Part shown: positions 24,831 to 32,923 of the stretch, piece after piece | Numbering within the stretch: position 1 is the stretch's first letter | How the letters are laid out: each line of letters opens with the position of its first letter | Source of the DNA: JBGAPI01 sp044221335 | Lineage (GTDB): Bacteria; Pseudomonadota; Gammaproteobacteria; Xanthomonadales; Ahniellaceae | Assembly (NCBI GenBank): GCA_044221335.1 | Contig: JBGAPI010000008.1 | Coordinates: 1 to 64,000, forward strand | Direction of reading: 5' to 3' | Length of the DNA stretch: 64,000 nucleotides | Made by a program: the position numbers and the translations under genes | The notes under the pieces: generated by a model | What the model saw: only the letters and a program-made list of their open reading frames with translations | Databases searched by the model: none | What the model was told of the DNA's origin: nothing

Positions 24831-26023
24831 AGCAGGTCGACATCGTCGTCGCCGGCGGGGGACTCGTCGGCATGAGTCTCGCCGCGTTGCTCGACGGCCT
24901 CGGAATGTCGGTGCTGGCAGTCGACGCCGAGCCGCTGCGCGAACCCGCGGCGGCGGCCTGGGACGAGCGCAATTTCGTGTTGAACCGACGGTCGCTGGAG
25001 GTGCTGGCGACCGCCGGCATCGCGGACTGGCCGGCGGACGAGACGCGCAGCGTCGAGTGCGTCGAGGTCAGCAGCCGTGGCGATCCCGGCATCGTCCGGC
25101 TCCGGGCCGCCGACTACGGCATGGACCTGGTCGGCCGGACGGTACCTGCGCGGGTGGTCGTCGGCGCGCTGTCGGGGCGCATGGCGACGCTCCGTACGGT
25201 CGAGCTGCGGCGGCCGGCGAAGGTGGTCGCAGTGGCGCTGGCGGAGACCGGCGCCTCGATCGAGATCGACACGCCGGACGGGCGCGAGACGATTGTCACC
25301 CGGCTTCTGATCGCGGCGGATGGCACCGAGTCGACGGTCCGCCGGCTGTCCGGCATCGGGGTGACCCGCCACGACTACGGGCAGACGGCGGTGGTCGCCA
25401 CGGTCGAATGCGCCGAGGGCCACGACGGCGTCGCCTACGAGCGCTTCCACGCCGACGGCGCGCTCGCCCTCCTGCCGCTGGCGGGGCGCCGACGCGGACT
25501 GATCTGCACCACCACGACGGCGGACGCGCAGCGCCTGCTCGCGCTCGCCGACGCCGCGTTCCTCGCCGAGATGCGCGCGCTGTTCGGCCCGCGCTGCGGC
25601 GCCTTTCTCCGGGTCGGCCGGCGGCAGCCCTGGCCGCTCGCGAAGGTTCTCGCCGAACACCTCACCGGGCCGCGTACGGTCGTGGTCGGCAATGCCGCCC
25701 ACACCGTGCACCCGCTCGGTGCGCAGGGATTCAACCTCGGCCTGCGCGACGTCGACACGCTGGTCGACCTGCTGGCGGCGGCGCAGGCGGCCGGCGCCGA
25801 TCCTGGCGCTCCGGCGCTGCTGGCGGACTACGCGGCGCGGCGGAACGACGACCGCACCGCGACCGTGCGCTTTGCCGACGACCTGCAGGCCTGGTTCCGG
25901 CCGCGCTCGACCGTGCTCCGTCATCTGCGGGGCTTCGGATTGCTGGCGCTGGACCGGATTCCGCCGCTGAAGCGGGAGCTGGCGTTCCGGATGATGGGCT
26001 ATCGCGGTGCCCACGGTGCCTGA
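24827..26023 (+). CDS. ubiH: FAD-dependent ubiquinone-biosynthesis hydroxylase, UbiH-like
   Basis: Flavoprotein monooxygenase of the UbiH/COQ6 family, expected to hydroxylate the ubiquinone ring. The N-terminal GxGxxG-type loop is VVAGGGLVGM, the middle motif LLIAADGTESTVRR is the second FAD/NADPH site, and the C-terminal motif GNAAHTVHPLGAQGFNLGLRD carries Asn in place of the usual Asp, as in known UbiH proteins. The length is 398 residues. It overlaps purK by four bases and the following paralog by about sixteen. Confidence 0.88.
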   Translation: MKQVDIVVAGGGLVGMSLAALLDGLGMSVLAVDAEPLREPAAAAWDERNFVLNRRSLEVLATAGIADWPADETRSVECVEVSSRGDPGIVRLRAADYGMDLVGRTVPARVVVGALSGRMATLRTVELRRPAKVVAVALAETGASIEIDTPDGRETIVTRLLIAADGTESTVRRLSGIGVTRHDYGQTAVVATVECAEGHDGVAYERFHADGALALLPLAGRRRGLICTTTTADAQRLLALADAAFLAEMRALFGPRCGAFLRVGRRQPWPLAKVLAEHLTGPRTVVVGNAAHTVHPLGAQGFNLGLRDVDTLVDLLAAAQAAGADPGAPALLADYAARRNDDRTATVRFADDLQAWFRPRSTVLRHLRGFGLLALDRIPPLKRELAFRMMGYRGAHGA

Positions 26024-27197
26024 TCCGCGGTCCGTGCTGATCGTCGGAGCCGGCGTCGTCGGCGCCTGCGCGGCCCTCGGTCTCGCCGCGCGCGGCGTGC
26101 GGGTCAGCCTGGTCGAGGCCGCGGAACCGCCGCGCTTCGATCCCGCTCGCGACGACCTCCGGGTGTTCGCCGTTTCGCCGGCGAGTCTCGCGGTGCTGGA
26201 GCGGGTCGGCGCGCTGGCGGTGATCCGCGCGACGCGCTGGTCCCCCTACCGGGCAATGCGAGTCTGGCAGGACGATCCGGTCGCGGCACTCGAGTTCGAC
26301 GCCCACCTGATCGCCCACGACCGCCTCGGCGCGATCGTCGAGGACGGCCTGCTGCGCGATGCGCTGTGGCAACGCGTGCTGGCCGAGCCGCGGATCGAGC
26401 GCTGCTGTCCGGCGACCGTGGCCGCGGTCAACCAGACCGAGTCGTCCGTGACCGTGTCGCTGGTCGACGGCCGACAGCTCCACGCCGACGTCCTGATCGG
26501 GGCCGACGGCTCGGCTTCTGCCGTGCGCACCCTGTTGGGCGTCGCGCTCGACCAGCGCGACTACGAGGTCCGCGCCATCGTCGCGCACGTCCGCACCGGG
26601 CAATCGCATCAGGCCACGGCCTGGCAGCGCTTCACGCCGGAAGGGCCCTTGGCCTTCCTGCCGCTCTCGGACGGCCGCTGCAGCATCGTCTGGTCATCGG
26701 CATCCGCTGCGCGGTTGCTGCAATTGGGGGAGGAGGCGTTTCGGGAGGCGCTCGGCGAGGCGTTTCAATTCCGGTTGGGACCGATCGTGTCGTGCGGTCC
26801 GCGCGCGTCGTTTCCGTTGCGACGCCAATTGGCGACGCCGTCCGCGCGCGGGCGCGCGGTGCTGATCGGCGATGCTGCTCACGCCGTGCATCCGCTGGCC
26901 GGGCAGGGGCTCAACCTGGGGATGCTGGATGCCGCAGCGCTGGTCGACTGCGTTGCCGAAGCGGAATCCGTGGAGTCGGCGTTGCGGCGCTTCACGCGCT
27001 GGCGCGACAGCGACAACGCCCGGGCGGCGCTGATGTTCGAAGGCTTGAACGACTTGTTCGGCGATGGCGGGCCGGGAATGCCATGGTTGCGCCAGCTGGG
27101 AATGGGCATGGTGCAGCGTCTATCGCCTTTGCGGCGCGAGTTCGCGTTGCATGCGGCCGGCTGGGTGGGCGAGGTGCCGAAGCTCGCGAGACGCTAG
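26007..27197 (+). CDS. FAD-dependent hydroxylase, UbiH/UbiF/VisC (UbiI-like) family
   Basis: Second flavin monooxygenase of the ubiquinone group. Motifs are VLIVGAGVVGACAALGLAAR, VLIGADGSASAVR and GDAAHAVHPLAGQGLNLGM. The GDAAH form fits UbiI/UbiF/VisC more than UbiH. The protein has 396 residues from the GTG at 26007; a GTG three codons later (VPDPRSV) is equally likely. The end of the operon is marked by a hairpin at 27215. Which ring position it hydroxylates cannot be read from sequence. Confidence 0.87.
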   Translation: MPTVPDPRSVLIVGAGVVGACAALGLAARGVRVSLVEAAEPPRFDPARDDLRVFAVSPASLAVLERVGALAVIRATRWSPYRAMRVWQDDPVAALEFDAHLIAHDRLGAIVEDGLLRDALWQRVLAEPRIERCCPATVAAVNQTESSVTVSLVDGRQLHADVLIGADGSASAVRTLLGVALDQRDYEVRAIVAHVRTGQSHQATAWQRFTPEGPLAFLPLSDGRCSIVWSSASAARLLQLGEEAFREALGEAFQFRLGPIVSCGPRASFPLRRQLATPSARGRAVLIGDAAHAVHPLAGQGLNLGMLDAAALVDCVAEAESVESALRRFTRWRDSDNARAALMFEGLNDLFGDGGPGMPWLRQLGMGMVQRLSPLRREFALHAAGWVGEVPKLARR

Positions 27198-27214
27198 TGG
27201 TCGTCGCGGCTGGC

Positions 27215-27240
27215 GTGGGAGGGGCCAAGGCCCTTCCCAC
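27215..27240. terminator. Hairpin after the pur-ubi operon
   Basis: Arms GTGGGAGGGGCC and GGCCCTTCCCAC pair with a two-base centre and one G-T mismatch; 17 bases after the last stop. The next gene (on the other strand) ends about 80 bases further on, so it may serve both. Confidence 0.6.
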
Positions 27241-27317
27241 AACAGCCACGCCGGCCCGATCGGAGCGAATGCCGCGGATTCCGCCGCTCCCACGGCCGCG
27301 CCTGTCGTACGGGGCTG

Positions 27318-29657
27318 CTACATCGCCGAGATGCCGATCTGGCGTATCCGCGTGGACGCGCCGACATCGAGCCACGCGATGGGCGCCCGATCGTCCGTCA
27401 CCAGTAGCCAGCGCGCATCGACATCGCCGTCGGCCGAGACGCCGAGCCAGGTATAGCCGGGTTCCCGATACAGTGCTCTGACCCGGATCGCCGAGCCCAG
27501 TCCGATCGGGAGCAGACGCCGAAGCTCGGAATCCCAGGTCGAGTGCGAGGATTCGACCGGATCGGATGGCGCGACCGGTACGGATCGTTTCGAGATCGTC
27601 GAGGTCCACGCGCCGCGCCGGAGTTCGAGGTCGATTCGAGTATCGCCGACGCAATCCAGCGCCATCCGGATTCGTCGCGACTGCAGCAGCCGCGGCAGGC
27701 TTGCGCTCCACGTCATTGCGGAGAGATCGGCGCGCGCTGCCTCGAGCGTGTGCATCGACGTGAGCAGGTCCGCGGCCAGCCGTTCGGCCACGAAACGGTT
27801 CGCCCGATCGATCGTCGCGGCGACCAGCGGCAGGACCCGCTCCAGGGCCGCCGCGTTCTTCTTCCACTTGTCCGGGTCCGGGGCGGTCAGCGTGTGGCGG
27901 GAGTTCTTCAATCCGGCCAGCTCGCGGTCCCAGCCCAGGTCGAGCGCGGTGCACAGCCGCTGCACGGCCGCCTGCGGCGCCGCCAGCAGATCGGCATGGC
28001 GGAACACGGTGACCCGCTCCGGCGGCAGCGCCTCGAGGTCATCCAGCAGCTGTGCGGTGATCGCCGCCCACTGCCGCGCCGCGACTTCCTCGACCGGCCG
28101 TCCGATCCAGTCGCGCCAGCCCTCCGGCAGTGCCAGCGACCAGGGCAGGCCGGTCCAGCCGGGAAGGTGGCGATAGGTGACGAAGCGACCGGAGTTCCAG
28201 GCGTCGATCATCGAGCTGATCGTGTCGCGCGGCTCGCGCCACAGGAATACCAGCTGCGACTCCGGGAATACGGACTCGAAGAACGGCAGCCGCAGCGAGT
28301 TCTTCGGCGTCTTCTCGAGGATCCGGAGCGTCGCGTCGGGCGGCGGCGGTGTGCCTTCGCGGTCACGCAGCGCGTCGAAGAATCCCTGCCGCAACGCGGC
28401 GATCACGCCCGGTGTCGCGTCGACCGCGGTCAGCCGGTTCGAATCGAAGTTGCGGCTCGCGGGATGCAGGGCGGGAATCGCCTCGATCAGCGCGTGACTC
28501 TCGCCGCCGACGGTGTACAGCCCCGGCGCTTCCGCCAGCGTCTCGAACAGCAGGCTGCTGCCGGAGCGGGGCGGGCAGACGATCAGCACCGGGCGCTCGA
28601 GGCGCGGACGCCCGGCGCCGGGTGACGTGACGACCGCCGGAGCCGCTCCCGCGGCGACATAGTTGTGCCTGCCGGAGGACGCACCCGACGGGGTGCGGTC
28701 CGTCAGCAGCTGCGGATTGACCGCCGAGCGCACGACCAGCTGCCGCAGCATGTCGGTGGCGTCGGTGCCGTTGGCGGCGCGCAGGCCCTCGAGCCCCTGC
28801 AGGGCATGGTGCAGTTCGACCAGCTGTGCGCGGAAATGTTCGTGGCCGGCGGCGGCCTCGCCGTGATGCGCCCACAGATCGGCCCAGCGCCGCCGGAACG
28901 TGCGGCACAGTGCGGCGAGGCGCGCCTGGGTCGCGTGTCCAGGGGGATCGACGGGGGGGCACTCGGAGAGCGTGAAGTCGATCCAGTGGTCGAGCTCGAA
29001 CGGCGTCATCACCACCGGCTGGTTGCGCGACTCGAACGCGACCTCGGGGATCGAGAACCCCGGCGGCACGAAGCGGGCCGTCGGGTTCGCCGGCGGATGG
29101 AATTCCCGCGGCCGGTCGCCGCGCTCGATCAGTTCCCACAGCGCGGCCGAGCCGACCGCGTCGATCACCAGGTGGATGCGCCGGGTCGGATCGGGATTGA
29201 GCACGTTGTGTTTCGACCAGGTGTCGAACACCCAGCACTCGCCGGCGCGCATGTGCACCCGCGCGTCTCCGCAGAGGAAGGCGACGTTCGGCGTGGTCAC
29301 CACCGGCACGTGGATGCGCAGGTGGGTCGACCAGTAGTAGTTGGTGTCGACATGCAGGTGCGCTTCGCCGTTGCCGTCGATCCGCATCAGCCGCGAGCGT
29401 CCGATGGTGCAGCCGAGGGCCGCCATCACCTGGCGGGTGTAGGGCAGGGCGGCAAGGTGCGGCGTCGGCCGCATCGGGCCGCGGGTCTCGTCGTCGGCCG
29501 GATCGCCGTGGACCGCCACCAGCGGCAGCGCCCAGTTGCCCGGGTTGCCGTGCGGGTGGCGGCGCCAGCCCGCTTCGGGGATGGCGTCGATTTCCGCGGC
29601 GAGTACCGCCGCGTCGAAGGCCAGCGGCAGGCGGATGAACGGAGTCGCGAGCTTCAT
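27318..29657 (-). CDS. Fusion of aspartyl/asparaginyl beta-hydroxylase-like domain and sulfotransferase
   Basis: A 779-residue two-enzyme protein with no signal peptide. Residues about 1-190 match the Asp/Asn/Pro hydroxylase domain (2-oxoglutarate, Fe(II)): HLHVDTNYYW gives the first His, GECWVFDTWSKHNVLN the second His, and RRIHLVIDAVG the 2-oxoglutarate Arg. Residues about 350-640 are a sulfotransferase with the PAPS phosphosulfate loop VCPPRSGSSLLFE and the region EKTPKNSLRLPFFE then FLWREPRDTISS for the 3'-phosphate. The last 130 residues are unrecognised. It follows its longer paralog by four bases. A joint role in hydroxylating and sulfating a protein or peptide is inference; neither substrate is known. 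Confidence 0.8.
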   Translation of the reverse strand: MKLATPFIRLPLAFDAAVLAAEIDAIPEAGWRRHPHGNPGNWALPLVAVHGDPADDETRGPMRPTPHLAALPYTRQVMAALGCTIGRSRLMRIDGNGEAHLHVDTNYYWSTHLRIHVPVVTTPNVAFLCGDARVHMRAGECWVFDTWSKHNVLNPDPTRRIHLVIDAVGSAALWELIERGDRPREFHPPANPTARFVPPGFSIPEVAFESRNQPVVMTPFELDHWIDFTLSECPPVDPPGHATQARLAALCRTFRRRWADLWAHHGEAAAGHEHFRAQLVELHHALQGLEGLRAANGTDATDMLRQLVVRSAVNPQLLTDRTPSGASSGRHNYVAAGAAPAVVTSPGAGRPRLERPVLIVCPPRSGSSLLFETLAEAPGLYTVGGESHALIEAIPALHPASRNFDSNRLTAVDATPGVIAALRQGFFDALRDREGTPPPPDATLRILEKTPKNSLRLPFFESVFPESQLVFLWREPRDTISSMIDAWNSGRFVTYRHLPGWTGLPWSLALPEGWRDWIGRPVEEVAARQWAAITAQLLDDLEALPPERVTVFRHADLLAAPQAAVQRLCTALDLGWDRELAGLKNSRHTLTAPDPDKWKKNAAALERVLPLVAATIDRANRFVAERLAADLLTSMHTLEAARADLSAMTWSASLPRLLQSRRIRMALDCVGDTRIDLELRRGAWTSTISKRSVPVAPSDPVESSHSTWDSELRRLLPIGLGSAIRVRALYREPGYTWLGVSADGDVDARWLLVTDDRAPIAWLDVGASTRIRQIGISAM

Positions 29658-29661
29658 CCGC

Positions 29662-32600
29662 TCAGGCCACCGCGCGCGGCACCAGCTTCAAGGCTTCGTC
29701 GGGCAGGACGAAGGCGTTGGCGACGCCCGGGTCGCTCGGCTCGAGCAGTTCGGGATGGTGCATTCCGGGCAGGAACTGCAGGTCGAAGATCTCCTGCACC
29801 TGACCCTCGAAACGCAGGAAGCCGACGATCGAACCCGAGCGCAGGTCGACCACCCAGACGCCGCAGTTGCGCTCCGCGGCACGCTCGGTGACCGGCAAGC
29901 CGCCGAACACCGATTCGCGCACCTGCGACAGTCCGACGAAGGCGTAGTGGCCGGCGAACGCGAGCCCGCGAGTGAAGCCCGGAAGCACCGCCACCGTGGT
30001 CGGCTTGCCGGAGTTGAGATCGATGGTCGACAGCGTGCCCTTGCCGGACTCCAGGATCCACAGGCGACCGTCGTGCCAGCGTGGCGAGTGCGGCATCGAC
30101 AGGCCCTCGGCGACGAACTCGCCGGAGGCGACATCGATGATCAGTCCGCCGGTGCCCTTGTGATCGCGCCAGCCGGCCGCCGTGTCGGTCGGGGCCAGGC
30201 AACTCACGAAGCGCAGGCGGCCGTCGACGATCGTCATGCCGTTGAGGTGGCAGCGGTCGGTCGGCTCCAGCGCGCTGATGAACGCCGGTCGCCAGCGCGG
30301 CACGAAGCTGTAGTCCGGCGCCAGCGTGCACAGGCAGGAGAAGCGGGTGTTGACGATCCACAGCTCGTTGCCGGCGAAGCCGATCTCGTGGATGCGGATG
30401 TCGCCGGTGATGTGCGCGCTGCGCGGCACCAGGCAGGCATCGTGGCGACCGGGCGCCTCCATCCGGGCCGCGACCGCCGGCACATTGCGGAACTCGATGA
30501 CCTCGCGGGCCGTGGCGAGCATCAGCCGGTCACGCTCGACGGCGACGCCCATCGGGCTCGGGAAGGCCTTGAGGTGGGTGTTGACGCCGCCGTTCTGCCG
30601 GCGCACCAGGATCACCCGGCCGCTCTGGTAGGTCGTCACCAGCAGGGCGCCGCTGGCCTGGGCGAGCAGGTCGTGCAGCGATGCGGTGAAGACGCTGGCG
30701 AAGGCCTTCTCGCCCTGGGCGGCATCGGCCGGCGCCGGGGCAGTCGGGCCACCCTGGGCGGCGTACGCCGGGTGCACGACAGCGTCGCCGGGTTCGGCAG
30801 GCGTCGCCGGCGCAGCCGGCGCCGACGTGACCGCGGGTGGGTCCATGGGCGCGGGGGTCTGCGTGGCCGGTGCCGGCTCCCCGAGCAGTTCCGGCCGTCG
30901 AGCGGCGACGAAGGCGTCCCAGCGCGCCAGCGTCGGCGCAACCAGCGCCCGCATCTGCTCGACCTCGGCGGCGCGCTGGCGCCACTTGTCCGGCTCCGGC
31001 CGGGTCAGCGTGTGGCGCGACAGCGGCAGGTCCTTGCCAAGTGTCCGGTCCCAGCGCAGTCCGCAGGCGGCGGAGATCCGCCGCATCTCCGCGTCGGGGT
31101 CGGCGAGGAGGCTGGCGTAGCCGCTCAGCGTCACGCGATCCGCCGGCAGCTTCTCGAGGTCGTCGATCATCTGCTCGACGATGGCCGCCCACTGGCGGGC
31201 GACGATCTCCGGCAGCGGTTGCCCGTTCCAGCCACGCCAGCCTTCCGGCAGCGCCAGCGACCATTGCGGGCCGGTCCAGCCCGGCAGGGCAGGGTAGGTG
31301 ACGAAGCGCTTCGATTCCCAGGCCGCGAGCATGCTCGCCAGGACCTCGCGCGGCTCGCGGTAGAGGACGACGAAGCGCGCGTCCGGATAGGCCGCGTCCA
31401 GGAAGGGGACGCGGAGAGCATTCTTCGGGGTCTTCTCGACCAGCCGCAGGCCGGTGGCGCCGTCGGGGGCGCGCTGGCCGTCGCGGTCGCGCAAGGCCAC
31501 GAACCACCCATGGGTCAGCTCGGCGACGTTCATCGGGCTGGCGTCGCCGGCGTCGAGCCGGTTCGAGGACATCTTCCGATGCCCCGGATTCAAGGTCGGG
31601 ATCTGTTCGATCACCCGGTGGCTCTCGCCGGCGATGCTCCAGGCGTCGGGAGCCTGGATCAGGGTCTCGAACAGCAGCGTGGAGCCCGAGCGCGGCGGGC
31701 AGACCACGAACACCGGACGGTCGAAACGGCGCGGCGCGGCGGTCGGATCGGCCGCCGCGGACGGCGGGGCGGCGGCGGAGGGCGCCGGGGGCGCGGGGTT
31801 CGGGACGGATGGGGTCATCGGGCGTTGAGTGGACGGCAGGGGGGCGGCGGTGTAGCGATCGGCGATCTCGACGTTGAGCGCGGCGCGGACTAGGCAGTGG
31901 CGCAGGCTGGTCCCGACATCGACCAGGTTGCGCATCGGGATCGTCATCGCGGTCTTCCGGAGGTCGTGGTCGAGCGCGTCGACGAGCTCGCGGAACCGCG
32001 GCCAGCCGCCCGGCTCGGCTCCGTGGACCGCCCAGGCGGCCGTCCATTCGCGGGCATGCCGGAGGAGGCGTGCTCGCAGCGACAGGGCGACCGATGCGGA
32101 AACCTCCGGGGCGAGCTCGGCCAGCAGCGCGACGATCCAGTGGCGCACCTCCGCCGGCGTCATCACCAGCGGCTGGTTGTAGCGCTCGTACTCCGGCGCG
32201 AGCTCGCGATCGGCCGCGAACGGATGGGCGACGCAGGCGAGGTCCTCGGCCGGCCTCAGCTCGCTGCCGCCGTGACGCTGTCCGCGCTCGATCAGTTCCC
32301 ACAGCGGGGCGCTGCCGACGGTGTCGATGACGAGATGGATGCGTCGGGTCGGATGCGGATTCTTGACGTTGTGCATGTTGAAGGTGTCGAACACCCAGCA
32401 CTCGCCGGCGCGCAGGTGCGCGTGGGCGTCGCCGCAGAGGAACTCGACGGCCGGCTGGGTCACGACCGGCACGTGCACGCGGAACCGGTCCATCCAGTAG
32501 TAGTTGGTGTCGACGTGGGCGGTGGCCTCGGCATCGCCGTCGAGGCGCATCAGCCGGGAGCGACCGATCGGTGCCTGCAGCGTCGCCATCACCTGGCGGA

Positions 32601-32820
32601 CATAGGGCAGGCGGGCCAGCACCGGAGTCGGTCGCATCGGCCCGCGGGTGTCGTCGTCGCCGGGATCGCCCTGCGCGGCCACCAGCGGCAGCGCCGAATT
32701 GCCAGCGAAGCCCTGCGGGTGCGGTCGCCACTCCGATTCCGCGATGGCGCCGATCTCGGCCGCCAGACGGTGGGCATCGAACGCGAGCGGAAGTCGGATG
32801 AAGGGAGCGTCCAGGCGCAT
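29662..32820 (-). CDS. Triple fusion: beta-hydroxylase-like, sulfotransferase, TIGR03032-like domain
   Basis: A 1052-residue paralog of the downstream gene. Hydroxylase-like residues 1-190 keep TAHVDTNYYW, GECWVFDTFNMHNVKN and RRIHLVIDTVG. The sulfotransferase (about 365-645) keeps VCPPRSGSTLLFE, EKTPKNALRVPFLD and LYREPREVLAS. A Pro/Ala-rich linker (about 645-705) leads to a C-terminal domain resembling TIGR03032/DUF4915 (SFVPRWRPAFIS, DRCHLNGMTIVDG, MPHSPRWHDGRLWIL, GFTRGLAFAGHYAFVGLS), probably a beta-propeller of unknown function. The start is the ATG of MRLDAPF, matching the paralog's MKLATPF. It is divergent from the secreted beta-helix gene. All catalytic motifs appear intact. Confidence 0.8.
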   Translation of the reverse strand: MRLDAPFIRLPLAFDAHRLAAEIGAIAESEWRPHPQGFAGNSALPLVAAQGDPGDDDTRGPMRPTPVLARLPYVRQVMATLQAPIGRSRLMRLDGDAEATAHVDTNYYWMDRFRVHVPVVTQPAVEFLCGDAHAHLRAGECWVFDTFNMHNVKNPHPTRRIHLVIDTVGSAPLWELIERGQRHGGSELRPAEDLACVAHPFAADRELAPEYERYNQPLVMTPAEVRHWIVALLAELAPEVSASVALSLRARLLRHAREWTAAWAVHGAEPGGWPRFRELVDALDHDLRKTAMTIPMRNLVDVGTSLRHCLVRAALNVEIADRYTAAPLPSTQRPMTPSVPNPAPPAPSAAAPPSAAADPTAAPRRFDRPVFVVCPPRSGSTLLFETLIQAPDAWSIAGESHRVIEQIPTLNPGHRKMSSNRLDAGDASPMNVAELTHGWFVALRDRDGQRAPDGATGLRLVEKTPKNALRVPFLDAAYPDARFVVLYREPREVLASMLAAWESKRFVTYPALPGWTGPQWSLALPEGWRGWNGQPLPEIVARQWAAIVEQMIDDLEKLPADRVTLSGYASLLADPDAEMRRISAACGLRWDRTLGKDLPLSRHTLTRPEPDKWRQRAAEVEQMRALVAPTLARWDAFVAARRPELLGEPAPATQTPAPMDPPAVTSAPAAPATPAEPGDAVVHPAYAAQGGPTAPAPADAAQGEKAFASVFTASLHDLLAQASGALLVTTYQSGRVILVRRQNGGVNTHLKAFPSPMGVAVERDRLMLATAREVIEFRNVPAVAARMEAPGRHDACLVPRSAHITGDIRIHEIGFAGNELWIVNTRFSCLCTLAPDYSFVPRWRPAFISALEPTDRCHLNGMTIVDGRLRFVSCLAPTDTAAGWRDHKGTGGLIIDVASGEFVAEGLSMPHSPRWHDGRLWILESGKGTLSTIDLNSGKPTTVAVLPGFTRGLAFAGHYAFVGLSQVRESVFGGLPVTERAAERNCGVWVVDLRSGSIVGFLRFEGQVQEIFDLQFLPGMHHPELLEPSDPGVANAFVLPDEALKLVPRAVA

Positions 32821-32842
32821 TATTAGGAAGACTTTAAGAAAG

Positions 32843-32870
32843 TTGACGGCTAGAGTCGGAAGGTTACACT
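32843..32870 (+). promoter_or_regulatory. Candidate sigma-70 promoter for the beta-helix gene
   Basis: TTGACG and TACACT are separated by 16 bases and lie 54 bases before the start codon. The surrounding stretch is unusually AT-rich for this genome. It sits in the divergent region shared with the fusion operon. Confidence 0.55.
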
Positions 32871-32923
32871 CGCAAGGCTGCCCGTGGGATTCCGGCGGCC
32901 ATCGAATCGGGGGAAAACTCAAA

